DNA of 64,000 bases from Alphaproteobacteria bacterium (GTDB lineage Bacteria > Pseudomonadota > Alphaproteobacteria > Micropepsales > Micropepsaceae): assembly GCA_013697055.1 (NCBI GenBank), contig JACCXK010000049.1:1-64000 (forward strand). The letters run 5' to 3'. The notes beneath the pieces are model-generated. The model did not search any database. It worked only from the letters and a program-made list of their open reading frames with translations, and was not told the DNA's origin. Every line of letters starts with the position of its first letter. The first letter of the stretch is position 1. The position numbers and the translations under genes were made by a program. Shown here in pieces: positions 36,832-47,159 of the stretch.

Positions 36832-37785
36832 TCAGAAATAGCCCTCCTTCTTCTTCTTCTCCATCGAAGCTTTCTCGTCCGTGTCGATCAAACGGCCTTG
36901 GCGCTCGCTGGTGCGGGCGGTGAACATCTCGGTGACAATGCCTTCCAATGTGTCGGCGTCGCTTTCGATGGCACCGGTGAGCGGATAGCAGCCCAGGGTG
37001 CGGAAGCGGACCAGCTTCTCTTCCACTTTTTCGCCGGGCAGCAGCTTCATGCGTTCGTCATCGCGCATGATCAGGGTGCCGGCGCGTTCCACCACCGGAC
37101 GCTTCTTGGCGAAGTAGAGCGGCACGATGGGAATATTCTCGGCCAGGATATATTGCCAGATGTCCAGCTCGGTCCAGATGGACAGCGGGAAGACACGGAT
37201 GCTTTCGCCCTTGTTGATGCGGGTGTTGTAAACGCGCCAAAGCTCGGGCCGCTGGTTCTTGGGGTCCCAGCCATGATGGCGGTCGCGGAAGGAGAAGATG
37301 CGCTCCTTGGCTCTGGACTTTTCCTCGTCGCGGCGCGCGCCGCCAAAGGCGGCGTCGAAGCCATATTTGTCCAGCGCCTGCTTCAGCGCCTCGGTCTTCA
37401 TCACCTGGGTGTGCAGCGACGAGCCGGAATCGAACGGATTGATGCCGCGCTTCACGCCGTCTTCATTGATGTATTCGATGAAATTCAGGCCCAGCCTTCT
37501 GACGGTCTCATCGCGGAACTTGATCATCTCCTGGAATTTCCACGTCGTGTTGACGTGCATCAGGGGAAAGGGCGGCTTGGAGGGATAGAAGGCCTTCATC
37601 GCCAGGTGGAGCATGACGGCGGAATCCTTGCCCACCGAATAAAGCATTACCGGGTTGGCAAACTCGGACGCCACCTCGCGCATGATGTGCATACTCTCGG
37701 CTTCCAGCCGGCGCAGGTGCGATATAACAGTTTTTTTACTGGACAATCTTGGGTATCCCAAATCTGAGCTGTGAAATAAGCGCAA
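36832..37785 (-). CDS. cysD: Sulfate adenylyltransferase subunit 2 (exact start uncertain)
   Basis: [41 protein letters not shown]; a TTG start just upstream is possible. Confidence 0.93.
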   Translation of the reverse strand: MRLFHSSDLGYPRLSSKKTVISHLRRLEAESMHIMREVASEFANPVMLYSVGKDSAVMLHLAMKAFYPSKPPFPLMHVNTTWKFQEMIKFRDETVRRLGLNFIEYINEDGVKRGINPFDSGSSLHTQVMKTEALKQALDKYGFDAAFGGARRDEEKSRAKERIFSFRDRHHGWDPKNQRPELWRVYNTRINKGESIRVFPLSIWTELDIWQYILAENIPIVPLYFAKKRPVVERAGTLIMRDDERMKLLPGEKVEEKLVRFRTLGCYPLTGAIESDADTLEGIVTEMFTARTSERQGRLIDTDEKASMEKKKKEGYF

Positions 37786-37875
37786 TACCCTACCAATGCA
37801 AGACCGATCTGGTGTTTAAGAAAGCCGGGAAACGTCGCCAAATCATCACGGGGGCGGGCCGGGGACGCCAGTTTA

Positions 37876-39414
37876 ATGCTCTTCAATTCCAGCATTTTCA
37901 TTCTGGCCTTCCTGCCGGTGACCCTGGCGCTGTTTTTCGTTGGTGGGCGGGTCAGCCCCAATGCGGCGGCCGCCCTGCTGGGGCTGGCGTCCGTGGTCTT
38001 TTATGGGGCCTGGAACATCCGGTATGTGCCGCTGCTGCTGGCCTCGATCGGGGCCAACTTCGCGCTGTCGCAGGTGTTGGGTGACACCGCCCGCCGGCCC
38101 GGCACGCGGCGCGCCGTGTTCGCCGGCGCGATTGCGGCCAACCTCGCCCTCCTGGGCTATTTCAAATATGCCAATTTCTTCCTGAACAGCTGGGCCGATG
38201 TGACCGGCGCAAGCCTTTCGCTGTGGAGCATCGTGCTGCCGCTGGGCATCTCCTTCTACACCTTCACCCAGATCGCCTTTCTCGCCGACACCTACAAGAA
38301 CCAGGCGCGGGAAAAGAACTTCGCGCACTACCTCCTTTTCGTGACCTACTTTCCCCACCTGATCGCCGGACCGATCCTGCATCACGCCGAGATGATGCCG
38401 CAGTTTCGCAAGAAGGCGATCTACCGGCCCGATTGGGAAAATTTCGCGGTTGGCGTCAGCGTCTTCATCCTCGGCCTCGCCAAGAAGACGCTGATCGCGG
38501 ACGGTATCGCGCCGGTGGCGCGCGCGGTATTCGCCTCGGCGGATTACGGCCAGCGCATCGAATTCCTGCGCGCCTGGGGCGGGGCGCTGGCCTATGCCAT
38601 GCAGATCTATTTCGATTTTTCCGGCTATTGCGACATGGCGATCGGCATTTCCATCTTGTTCGGCGTGCGCCTGCCGCTGAACTTCAACTCGCCCTACAAG
38701 GCCCGCAGCATCGTGGATTTCTGGCGGCGCTGGCACATGACCCTGTCGCGTTTCCTGCGCGACTATCTTTATATCCCGCTGGGCGGCAGCCGGCGTTCGC
38801 GTCCGCGCCGCTATGTCAACCTGATGATCACCATGCTGCTGGGCGGGCTATGGCATGGCGCGGCCTGGACCTATGTCGCCTGGGGCGGACTGCACGGTTT
38901 CTATCTTGTCGTGAATCACGCCTGGGACTATTTGCGCAAACGCATCGCGCCCAATGCCCCTCCGGCAGGACCCGTGCTGCGCGCCGCATCCGCCCTTCTC
39001 ACCTTCGCCGCGGTGGTGGCGGCCTGGGTGCTGTTCCGCGCCTCCAGCTTCGCCTCCGCCACGCGCATCTTGAGCGGCATGGCCGGGCTCAACGGCATCG
39101 ACCTGCCCGCCAAGGCGGAGACCGCAAAAGCGCTGTCCGCCCGGCTGGGCATGGCGCCGGTTTCCCAGACGCCTTACATCTCCAACACCGCCATCCTGGG
39201 GCTGATACTGTTGCTGGCGATCTGCTGGCTGGCGCCCAACGCCTATCAGATCATGGGCGCCAGGAACCCAGCCCTCAATGCGGTCGAGCCGGGCACGAAA
39301 TGGACGTGGCGGCCGTCCCTGGGCTGGGCGGTGGGCCTTGGCGCGCTGGGAGCGGTGGCATTCACAGCGATCTTTACCGGGCCAGCGTCCGAATTCCTCT
39401 ATTTCCAGTTCTGA
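37876..39414 (+). CDS. MBOAT-family O-acyltransferase (AlgI-like)
   Basis: MLFNSSIFILAFLPVTL; FWRRWHMTLSRFLRDYLYIPLGG; GGLWHGAAWTYVAWGGLHG. Confidence 0.93.
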   Translation: MLFNSSIFILAFLPVTLALFFVGGRVSPNAAAALLGLASVVFYGAWNIRYVPLLLASIGANFALSQVLGDTARRPGTRRAVFAGAIAANLALLGYFKYANFFLNSWADVTGASLSLWSIVLPLGISFYTFTQIAFLADTYKNQAREKNFAHYLLFVTYFPHLIAGPILHHAEMMPQFRKKAIYRPDWENFAVGVSVFILGLAKKTLIADGIAPVARAVFASADYGQRIEFLRAWGGALAYAMQIYFDFSGYCDMAIGISILFGVRLPLNFNSPYKARSIVDFWRRWHMTLSRFLRDYLYIPLGGSRRSRPRRYVNLMITMLLGGLWHGAAWTYVAWGGLHGFYLVVNHAWDYLRKRIAPNAPPAGPVLRAASALLTFAAVVAAWVLFRASSFASATRILSGMAGLNGIDLPAKAETAKALSARLGMAPVSQTPYISNTAILGLILLLAICWLAPNAYQIMGARNPALNAVEPGTKWTWRPSLGWAVGLGALGAVAFTAIFTGPASEFLYFQF

Positions 39415-39415
39415 C

Positions 39416-40369
39416 ATGCAGAACCGGCGCTTCCTTCTTGTCCTGTTTGTCTCGGCGCTGGCGACCCTGGTTCTGATTGTCCTGCTGCCGCTGGCGCCGG
39501 GCATGAAGACCGACCCGTCTGCGCCCTGGATTGATGGACTGTACAAACAGAAGATAGCCGCCTTGCGCGCAGTCAAAGGTGAGCGGATCTACGTCGTGTC
39601 CGGCTCCAGCAGCCTGTTCAGCCTGGACACCAAGCTGCTGGCCAGCGCCGCCGGCAAGCCGGTGATCAACCTGGCCACCCATGCGGGCCTGGAGCTTCCC
39701 TATATCCTGGACCGGGCGGAACGCGAGATGCAGCCCGGCGACACCATCATCTTCACGCCGGAATATCCGCTGATGGTGCTGCCGGTCCAGCCCAACCAAC
39801 TGATCATCGACTATGTGACATTCTTCGACCGCGCCTATATCCCGACCCGGCCGCTCGGCGAGCAGGCGCATTTCTATCTCGGCTACGGCTTCGTGGATTC
39901 CATCGTGGAGACCCTGAAGACGATCCGCACCGGCAAACAGGTCGGCCGCGACGATCTCACCATCGACGCGCTGGGCAACGCGCGCGGCAATACCGTCGCC
40001 CTGTCGGTGAAGGACAAGAGCGAATTCGGCCCGCACGGCTCCCCCTCCCCCATTTCGCCGGATGAAGTGGCGGTGTTGCGGAAATTCGCTGGGTTAGCGC
40101 GCGCCAGGCACGTCACCATCCTCGCCTTCCCCCCTGCGCTGATCCGCCTGCGCGGCTATGAAACACAAGGCCAGCGGGCGCTGCGCCAGCATATCCGCGC
40201 GACATTTCGTGATCTTGGCATGACGGTGCGCGGCGGCGACGAAGACGGCTGGGTGGAGCCGGACGGCATCTATGACAGCGGCGCGCACGCCAACGATGTC
40301 GGCCGCGCCGCCTACACCGCGCGCATCGCCGTCCTGTTGTGCCGGGAAATACGCTGCGCCGGGCGCTGA
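39416..40369 (+). CDS. SGNH/AlgJ-like membrane-anchored partner protein
   Basis: N-terminal TM; YVVSGSSSLFS; ATG 1 bp after the MBOAT stop. Confidence 0.6.
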   Translation: MQNRRFLLVLFVSALATLVLIVLLPLAPGMKTDPSAPWIDGLYKQKIAALRAVKGERIYVVSGSSSLFSLDTKLLASAAGKPVINLATHAGLELPYILDRAEREMQPGDTIIFTPEYPLMVLPVQPNQLIIDYVTFFDRAYIPTRPLGEQAHFYLGYGFVDSIVETLKTIRTGKQVGRDDLTIDALGNARGNTVALSVKDKSEFGPHGSPSPISPDEVAVLRKFAGLARARHVTILAFPPALIRLRGYETQGQRALRQHIRATFRDLGMTVRGGDEDGWVEPDGIYDSGAHANDVGRAAYTARIAVLLCREIRCAGR

Positions 40370-41476
40370 CTATTTGAGAATCCGCGTGCCGGTCGCCGGG
40401 GGCACGGCCTGTTCTTCCACCGCAAAGCGCACGTGGCCTACGGAACGGCCGTCACCCGTCAGGATATTGACCTGCCACTGGCCGGGCTGCGGCGACGTCT
40501 TGGTGGTGTAGTAGCGAAAGCCTTCCTCGCGCCCGCCGGTGATGGGCACCGAGATGCGCTGCTGCGACACCCAGCCCTTTTTCGGCTGCAGCCATAGCCA
40601 GTCATGCACGATGCGGGTGCGCAAGCCCCGCGGGGCGAACACCGCATTGTAGAGAAAGAGCCTGGCGCCCTTTTGCACATGCATGATGGCATGGGTGCCG
40701 AACAGCGCCTGCCACTCCGGCGGCTCTTCTTCCTGCTGCGCCTGGAAGTCCCTGCCCACCCGCTTGACCTCGTGATAGACCCCCGCATCGGTCAACACCA
40801 ATGGCAGCGGCGGCAACAGGCGCGCGAAATAGGCGATGTTGAGGAAGATGGTGATGAGCACCATGCCGGCGAAAATCTGCCCGCGCGCGCCGCGATAGCG
40901 CTCATGCCCCAGCTGCGCCAGCGCCTGCATGAAAAAGAAGAAGATCACCACCGCGATGGCGCCGCTGATCAGGAACGGGATGCGGCCGATGCGGCCGATC
41001 ACCACCGGCACCAGCAGGATGGCGTAGGAATAGAGCGCGAAGAAGAACAGCAGGCCCGAGAACACCAGCCGGGAATGATAGCGGCGCATATATTCATTGC
41101 CGATGAAGATCGCCGCCATCGCCAGCAGGAACGGCCAGGAGGAGGTGATCGAGGCGCTGCGGATGTAGAAGACGCAGAAACCCGACAACAGGCAGCCCAG
41201 CGCGAACTGGGTGATGGCGACCAGGATGGTGCGGGTCTTGTCCGAGGGCTTCCTGCCGTCGGGCCGCGATTCCAGCCCATGCAGCACGGCGATGGCGATG
41301 CCCGCGACCAGGAGATAGACAATGAACACCGCCTGGGTGATCGCATGGTCGATGCGCCCGAAGGTGGCGCTGTCGAAGGCGAAGCCGCCGGCCAGCGACA
41401 GGGCCGAGATCTGGCGTTCGTGCCGCCGGGCCCAGCCGATGGCGGGCTCGAAAGCCTTGGTGTCAAAGGTCCGCAT
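40370..41476 (-). CDS. Multipass membrane protein with C-terminal DUF2914-like domain
   Basis: Several TM segments; C-term QPKKGWVSQQRISVPITGGREEGFRYYTTKTSPQPGQWQVNILTGDGRSVGHVRFAVE. Confidence 0.65.
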   Translation of the reverse strand: MRTFDTKAFEPAIGWARRHERQISALSLAGGFAFDSATFGRIDHAITQAVFIVYLLVAGIAIAVLHGLESRPDGRKPSDKTRTILVAITQFALGCLLSGFCVFYIRSASITSSWPFLLAMAAIFIGNEYMRRYHSRLVFSGLLFFFALYSYAILLVPVVIGRIGRIPFLISGAIAVVIFFFFMQALAQLGHERYRGARGQIFAGMVLITIFLNIAYFARLLPPLPLVLTDAGVYHEVKRVGRDFQAQQEEEPPEWQALFGTHAIMHVQKGARLFLYNAVFAPRGLRTRIVHDWLWLQPKKGWVSQQRISVPITGGREEGFRYYTTKTSPQPGQWQVNILTGDGRSVGHVRFAVEEQAVPPATGTRILK

Positions 41477-41582
41477 GCGTGGTCTTATGCTGCCCGGTCC
41501 CCTGCATAACAAGGCCGGATTGCGGCAAAAGCAGGATTTGCGGCTATGATGCCGCCCAAGAAATGCTTCAAGGAGTTACACG

Positions 41583-42590
41583 ATGCGGCTGGTGCAAATA
41601 AAGGGCGCGGATGGGGTGCGCATGGTGGCCGTGTTGGGTGAAGACGCCGGCGGACGGCTGATCAGGAGCGTCGCCAGCGCTTATGAACTGGCCGGCCGCG
41701 CCATTGCCGAAAAACTGTCACTGGAGGCCATGGCGGCCAAGCTGGGCCTTGGAGACAGCGTCGACGTGCGTGCCGCCCTGGCCGAGGGCCGCGTGCTGGC
41801 GCCGCTGGATCATCCGGACCCTGCGCATCTGGTGGTGACCGGCACGGGCCTGACGCATTTGGGCTCCGCCGAAGGGCGCGACGCCATGCACAAGAAGCTG
41901 GCTGTCGATAAGACAACTGGCGGCGAGCCCGTGCTCACCGACTCCATGAAGATGTTCAAGCACGGCGTGGAAAGCGGCAAACCCAAACCGGGCGAGGAAG
42001 GTTTCCAGCCGGAATGGTTCTACAAGGGCGATGGCGGCAGCGTGGTGGCGCCGGAAGCAGCCTTCGCCTCGCCCGCCTTCGCCCAGGATGGCGGCGAAGA
42101 ACCGGAGATCGTGGGCCTCTACCTGATCGGTCCCGATGGCACGCCGCACCGGTTGGGCTTCGCCCTGGGCAACGAGTTCTCCGATCATGTCACCGAGAAG
42201 TTCAACTATCTGTGGCTGGCCCATTCCAAGCTGCGGCAATGCTCGTTCGGGCCCGAACTGCGCACCGGCCCCCTGCCCGCCGCCGTCACCGGCCGCTCCC
42301 GCGTCCGCCGCGGCAACGAGATCATCTTCGACAAGCCGTTCCTGTCGGGTGAGGACAATATGAGCCACACCATCGCCAACCTGGAATTCCATCACTTCAA
42401 GTATGCGGGCTTCCGGCGGCCGGGCGATGTGCATGTGCATTTCTTCGGCACCGCCACCCTGTCCTTCAGCGCCGGGGTCACGACGCAGGACGGCGATGTG
42501 TTCGAGATCGATGCCGATGCCTTCGTATTTCCCCTGCGCAACACGCTGGGCACCGCGCCCGCGATGCCGTTCCTGGTCGCCGCGCTTTAA
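41583..42590 (+). CDS. AraD1/GguC-family protein (fumarylacetoacetate hydrolase-like)
   Basis: MRLVQIKGADGVRMVAVL...TGTGLTHLGSAEGRDAMHKKL...VGLYLIGPDGTPHRLGFALGNEFSDH. Confidence 0.8.
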   Translation: MRLVQIKGADGVRMVAVLGEDAGGRLIRSVASAYELAGRAIAEKLSLEAMAAKLGLGDSVDVRAALAEGRVLAPLDHPDPAHLVVTGTGLTHLGSAEGRDAMHKKLAVDKTTGGEPVLTDSMKMFKHGVESGKPKPGEEGFQPEWFYKGDGGSVVAPEAAFASPAFAQDGGEEPEIVGLYLIGPDGTPHRLGFALGNEFSDHVTEKFNYLWLAHSKLRQCSFGPELRTGPLPAAVTGRSRVRRGNEIIFDKPFLSGEDNMSHTIANLEFHHFKYAGFRRPGDVHVHFFGTATLSFSAGVTTQDGDVFEIDADAFVFPLRNTLGTAPAMPFLVAAL

Positions 42591-42598
42591 AGCGCGAT

Positions 42599-42624
42599 CC
42601 GGAAAATCGGAATCGATTTTCCGG
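42599..42624. repeat. Short palindromic hairpin
   Basis: ccggaaaatcg-gaat-cgattttccgg, 11-bp perfect stem. Confidence 0.75.
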
Positions 42625-42647
42625 TAAATTGCGCGACAAAGCAAGAA

Positions 42648-42692
42648 TCTAGCGAATGATCCGATTTCAAAGAAATCGGATCATTCGCTAGA
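42648..42692. repeat. Long perfect hairpin (21-bp stem, 3-nt loop), possible dispersed repeat/terminator
   Basis: tctagcgaatgatccgatttc-aaa-gaaatcggatcattcgctaga. Confidence 0.85.
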
Positions 42693-44151
42693 GCGGCGCG
42701 CGCAACGCCACCTCCACCGCCGCGGCAAAGCCGCCATGCGGATAGGGCTGGTTGTCCTGCAGCCGCCCCGCCAGGTCCAGCTTGAAGCCGCGCCTGTCCA
42801 GCATCAGCGGCAGTGACACGCGTGCCTCGGCCTGGTTCAGCGCCACCGGCGGGTCGCTGATGATGTTGCCATGGCCGCGGCGGTTGCCGATGGTGGCGTG
42901 GTGCAGGCTGAGTTCGTAGAAGCGCCCCGCGGCATCGCTCCAGCTTCCTTGCACCGACGCCAGGGTGGAATCGGTATCCAGGCTGAAGCCCAGGGTGCGG
43001 CCGCGGTAGCGCATGCCGTCAGGATACTGGCCGTTGGTGTAGGTGTAGCCATAGATGAAGTTGCCGAAACTGAACGGTGTCCTGGTCGCGATACTGTCGG
43101 CGAATTCCGCCGTCAGCTTCACGGGGCTGCCGGCGGTGGGCACGAGCACGCTGGCGCCGAACAGGTGGCTGGAGCCGGAGCTGCTGGAAAAGGAATAGTC
43201 CTCGTTCATCATCTGGGCATAGACCTGGAACGGGACGCCGCCGAGCAGGCGGCTATATTTGAGTTCGAACGATCCCTCGCCATTGACGTTGTCGGGATGG
43301 TTGGAGAAATCGAAGTTGGTGAAATAATCGCGCAACGGCGAGCAGGGATGTCCCTGGCCGCAGAACTGCTCGGTCTTGGCCGCCGCCAGTTCAAGGCCCG
43401 GCAGCGGGCTGATCGAGAGCCGCGCCCCATTGTAATAAACGTTGGACTGGATCTGCGGCCCGTCGAACTTGGCCAGGAAGAATTCGAACTGCCAGGGACC
43501 AAGCCAGCGCAGCACCGGCCAATGCGAAGGCGCGGTGCTGGAACGCTGGATGCCGATCTGCGGCATGGGACGCGCATTGTTGGAAAGCTGCAGGGTCGAG
43601 ATTTCGCCAGGCCCCCACCAGTGATCGAGATAGCCGGCATAGACCAGCGCGCCGCCGAGCCGGGCGGCAAAATAGGTCCCGTCGGGCATCAGCTTGTTGG
43701 GCTTGGCCCCGAAATTGTTGGTGATGGCGCCCAGCGAAACCCGGCCCGAAAAGATGCCGCTGTTGAGGCTCAGGGAAGCCTGCGCCTGCGCGTCGCCGCG
43801 CCCCATGCCGTCAAAGCCGTAAATCACATCGGACTTGTTGGTGGCGTCCAGATACACGGCGCCGGAAAAGCCCGGCGCGGTCCCGGCATGGGCCAGCCCC
43901 AGCAGCCGGGCGGCGGCGGCGCGCACCGCCGGCGTCTGGCGCGACAGCTCCTGGCTTTCCAGGCTGGAGACAATGGATTGCCAAGGCATCGGCCACTGGA
44001 TGGTGATATCGCGAACCACGCCCGAGGCGTTCAGGAGTTCCAGGTCAGAACGCAGCTGGTTGTCGCCCACCTCGGCCCATGGCGAAGCGGCAGCCGGTGC
44101 TGCCAACAGCAGCGCAAAGATGGCACCCATGCCAAAAGTTCCGGCGCGCAT
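42688..44151 (-). CDS. Capsule assembly Wzi-family outer-membrane protein
   Basis: Signal peptide; SPWAEVGDNQLRSDLELLNASGVV; YLDHWWGPGEISTLQLSNNARPMPQIGIQR. Confidence 0.85.
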   Translation of the reverse strand: MRAGTFGMGAIFALLLAAPAAASPWAEVGDNQLRSDLELLNASGVVRDITIQWPMPWQSIVSSLESQELSRQTPAVRAAAARLLGLAHAGTAPGFSGAVYLDATNKSDVIYGFDGMGRGDAQAQASLSLNSGIFSGRVSLGAITNNFGAKPNKLMPDGTYFAARLGGALVYAGYLDHWWGPGEISTLQLSNNARPMPQIGIQRSSTAPSHWPVLRWLGPWQFEFFLAKFDGPQIQSNVYYNGARLSISPLPGLELAAAKTEQFCGQGHPCSPLRDYFTNFDFSNHPDNVNGEGSFELKYSRLLGGVPFQVYAQMMNEDYSFSSSSGSSHLFGASVLVPTAGSPVKLTAEFADSIATRTPFSFGNFIYGYTYTNGQYPDGMRYRGRTLGFSLDTDSTLASVQGSWSDAAGRFYELSLHHATIGNRRGHGNIISDPPVALNQAEARVSLPLMLDRRGFKLDLAGRLQDNQPYPHGGFAAAVEVALRAPL

Positions 44152-44241
44152 ACGACTCCAGCCTGGGCCCCCACAGCGGAAGCGACCTTAGCGATTCCGC
44201 ATATGCGAACAAGCTTGATTTCTGAAAAAAAGTTACTTGAG

Positions 44242-45480
44242 TCAGTCTCTTACAGGCATGCAGGCCAGGCCGTTTGCCACCAAACTGTCACACAGGGCGG
44301 CTTGGCTTTGGCCCGGGGGCGGACTGATCCGGAGGCGGTAATAGCGGCCTTTGCCCGGCAAATCGGCCATCACGACATGGGGGCTGAGCCGGCCAAGCTG
44401 ACCCGGGGCCCTGGCTTTGGCCTTGTCCCAGCCGTCACCGGCTTCGGCCTGGCTGCGCCAGGCGCCGAGCTGGACTTCGCCGGCCACAGGCTGGACGGGC
44501 GGCCGTTCCGGCTGGTCCAGCGCGGGGCGCAGCGCCGGCTTTCCTGGCGGCGGCGGCGCGGCGCGCACGGTCCGCTCCTCGATCGCACGCACAGTCGCGC
44601 CGGGCGGACGCAGCACGATATCCGAGCCCTGATTGTCCGCGCCCTGGCGCGCGCGGGGTGGACGCAGCGCGACAGTGTCGCCGGAATCCGGGCGGACTTC
44701 GGTCGCGACCTTGAAGCCGCGCGCCGTATCGGCAGGCGATGCGACGGGTGGGCGCATCGCAGATTCGGGGGCATGCAATGTCACCCTGTCGGCATCGGCG
44801 AGTGTTCCCTCCGGCGGACCGCCGAGCGCCGCCAGCCGTTCCGACGCCAGACTGTAATCAGGGTCGGCATTCAGTGCCTTGGCGTAGGAGCTGCGCGCCG
44901 TGAGCATGTCGCCTTGCGCCTCCGCGATCTGGCCGAGGCCATAATAGCTGTATTGGGGCTTGCCACTTCTGGCCGATAGAGCCGCCACATAATCGCGCCG
45001 CGCATCCATCAGCCGGTTCTGACGGCGATGGATGTTGGCGCGGTTGTTGAGCGCCGTGGCAAGGCCTTCGCCTTTCATGGCGATGACGGCGGTGTAATCG
45101 GTGCTGGCCTGATCGAGCCGCCCCTGTCCGTCCCGCAGGAAGCCGCGCTGGAGCAGCGCCTGCGCCCGTTCTTCCGGCGGCAGCGCATTGGTGGCCAGCG
45201 CCTGGGTGAAATCACCGACCGCCGCGTCATGCGATCCCAAGAGTTCCTGCGCCAGGCCGCGATAGAACAGAAGCTGCCCACGTTCGATGGTGCTGACGCC
45301 GCCCTCCTTCAGCGCTCCTTCTGCCAGGAGCGCGGCCTGTAGTGCATCGCCCTTGTCCAGCGCAGCCTGCACTTCGGCGATCAGGACAGGGGTGGTCGGC
45401 GCCGCTGCCACAGGCCACGAAAAGCCTGCGCCCGCCAAGAGCCAGGCGGCAAAAATGCCGATCCTCGCCGCCTTTGCCAT
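44242..45480 (-). CDS. Secreted TPR protein with C-terminal SPOR-like domain
   Basis: Signal peptide MAKAARIGIFAAWLLAGAGFSWPVAAA; TPR-like repeats; C-term VQLGAWRSQAEAGDGWDKAKARAPGQL...YYRLRISPP. Confidence 0.75.
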   Translation of the reverse strand: MAKAARIGIFAAWLLAGAGFSWPVAAAPTTPVLIAEVQAALDKGDALQAALLAEGALKEGGVSTIERGQLLFYRGLAQELLGSHDAAVGDFTQALATNALPPEERAQALLQRGFLRDGQGRLDQASTDYTAVIAMKGEGLATALNNRANIHRRQNRLMDARRDYVAALSARSGKPQYSYYGLGQIAEAQGDMLTARSSYAKALNADPDYSLASERLAALGGPPEGTLADADRVTLHAPESAMRPPVASPADTARGFKVATEVRPDSGDTVALRPPRARQGADNQGSDIVLRPPGATVRAIEERTVRAAPPPPGKPALRPALDQPERPPVQPVAGEVQLGAWRSQAEAGDGWDKAKARAPGQLGRLSPHVVMADLPGKGRYYRLRISPPPGQSQAALCDSLVANGLACMPVRD

Positions 45481-45591
45481 TATGCCTGGCCCATCATGCC
45501 CGCGCCGCCTGCCAAATCCTTGAAACTGGACAATAATGGCGGGCCCATGCCATGAAACAGGCCGTTTGCGAAACCATCCCCCGGAAAACGC

Positions 45592-46470
45592 ATGACCACG
45601 ATAAAACCCGTCCGCAAAGCCGTTTTTCCCGTCGCGGGAATGGGAACCCGCTTCCTGCCCGCCACCAAGGCAGTCCCCAAGGAGATGCTGCCGGTGGTGG
45701 ACAAGCCGGTCATCCAGTATGCGGTGGAAGAAGCCCGTGAAGCCGGGATCGAGCAGTTCGTCTTCATCACCGGGCGCGGCAAGTATGTCATCGCCGATCA
45801 TTTCGACCATGCCTATGAGCTGGAATCGCTGCTGGAAGCACGCGACAAGACCACCGAACTGAACAGCTTGCTGGAGATGCTGCCCAAGAGCGGCTCTGTC
45901 GGATATATCCGACAGCAGCAGCCCCTGGGGCTGGGCCATGCGGTGTGGTGCGCCCGCCATTTCGTCGGCAACGAACCTTTCGCCGTGCTGCTGCCGGACG
46001 ACCTGATGGTGGGCAAGCCCGGCGCGCTGGCGCAGATGATCGCCTCCTACAACCAGGTCGGCGGCGGCATCATCGTGGCGGCGGAGGAAAAGCCGCAAGC
46101 CGAGGTCAAGCGCTATGGCGTGGTCAAGCCGGGCGCGGTGAAGGGCAATGCCACCGAAGTAAAGGGCGTGGTGGAAAAACCCGCCACCGGCACCGAACCC
46201 TCCAACCTGTGCGTGATCGGCCGCTACATTCTGCAGCCCGAGATCTTCGCCATCCTGGACCGCCAGGAACGCGGCGCCGGCAACGAAATCCAGCTGACCG
46301 ACGCCATGGCGCAGATGATCGGCAAGACGCCTTTTCACGCCGTGAAAACCGATTGCGCCCGCTATGACTGCGGCGACAAGGTGGGCTTCCTGCACGCCAA
46401 TATCGCGGTCGGCCTGTCGCGCCCCGACATCGCGCCGCAGCTTTCCGCCATCATCAAGGCGCTGGTGTGA
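45592..46470 (+). CDS. galU: UTP-glucose-1-phosphate uridylyltransferase
   Basis: KAVFPVAGMGTRFLPATKAVPKEMLPVVDKPVIQYAVEEA. Confidence 0.96.
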   Translation: MTTIKPVRKAVFPVAGMGTRFLPATKAVPKEMLPVVDKPVIQYAVEEAREAGIEQFVFITGRGKYVIADHFDHAYELESLLEARDKTTELNSLLEMLPKSGSVGYIRQQQPLGLGHAVWCARHFVGNEPFAVLLPDDLMVGKPGALAQMIASYNQVGGGIIVAAEEKPQAEVKRYGVVKPGAVKGNATEVKGVVEKPATGTEPSNLCVIGRYILQPEIFAILDRQERGAGNEIQLTDAMAQMIGKTPFHAVKTDCARYDCGDKVGFLHANIAVGLSRPDIAPQLSAIIKALV

Positions 46471-47150
46471 GAAAGACAGCGGCGCTGGCGGGCGCTGGCC
46501 TGACGATGGTATGGGCTTTGCTGGCGGCGGGCTGCAGCTCCGGCCAATCCGGCAACACCAACTATTCGCAGTTCCTGCAACTGATACGCCAGAGCTGGGC
46601 GGCGAGCACCGGCAATGTGCGCATCACCCGCGACCAGGCCGCCTCCATTCCGTATGCCTCCATGGGTTACCGCCAGGACGGCGGCAACGAGATGCTGTTG
46701 GTCCTGGGCACCGACAATGGCGGAGAACAGCTCTGGACCTCTTCGGCCAAGGTTGTAATCGTCACCCGCGACGGCCGCATCGTGCGTACCCTGGGGCTGG
46801 AGCATGACCTGTCCGGACTTACCGCGCGTGGTGGTCAGGCGCCAGCGCCGGCCTCGGCAATCACCGCGCCCTTCACCACCACACGGCTGGAGGATTTTCC
46901 GGAGTTGGGCCTGTATGGCGCCATCGTGGTGTGCAACGCCCGGGCCGCCGGCCGCCAGTCCATCAAAATCCTGGACCAGCCCATCACCACCATGCGGGTG
47001 GATGAATCCTGCCGCAGCCGCAAACCCGAATGGTCTTTCACCGACAATTACTGGGTAGACCTGGACAATGGCCGGGTCTGGCGTTCGCGCCAACATGTCC
47101 ATCCCAAGGGCGGGCTGATCGAGACGGAAATCTTCCGTCCACCCGGCTGA
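46467..47150 (+). CDS. YjbF/GfcB-family lipoprotein
   Basis: Lipobox LLAAGCSSG; SYSxFLQLIRQSW-like start; overlaps the galU stop. Confidence 0.8.
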   Translation: MRKTAALAGAGLTMVWALLAAGCSSGQSGNTNYSQFLQLIRQSWAASTGNVRITRDQAASIPYASMGYRQDGGNEMLLVLGTDNGGEQLWTSSAKVVIVTRDGRIVRTLGLEHDLSGLTARGGQAPAPASAITAPFTTTRLEDFPELGLYGAIVVCNARAAGRQSIKILDQPITTMRVDESCRSRKPEWSFTDNYWVDLDNGRVWRSRQHVHPKGGLIETEIFRPPG

Positions 47151-47159
47151 GACAAAAAA

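Noticed and set aside
42871-44979. 702-aa plus-strand ORF opposite Wzi and the SPOR protein
   Set aside because: Spans two real minus-strand genes and their intergenic gap; shadow frame.
45481-46395. N-terminal extension of the SPOR/TPR ORF
   Set aside because: Antisense to galU; a signal peptide starts at 45480.
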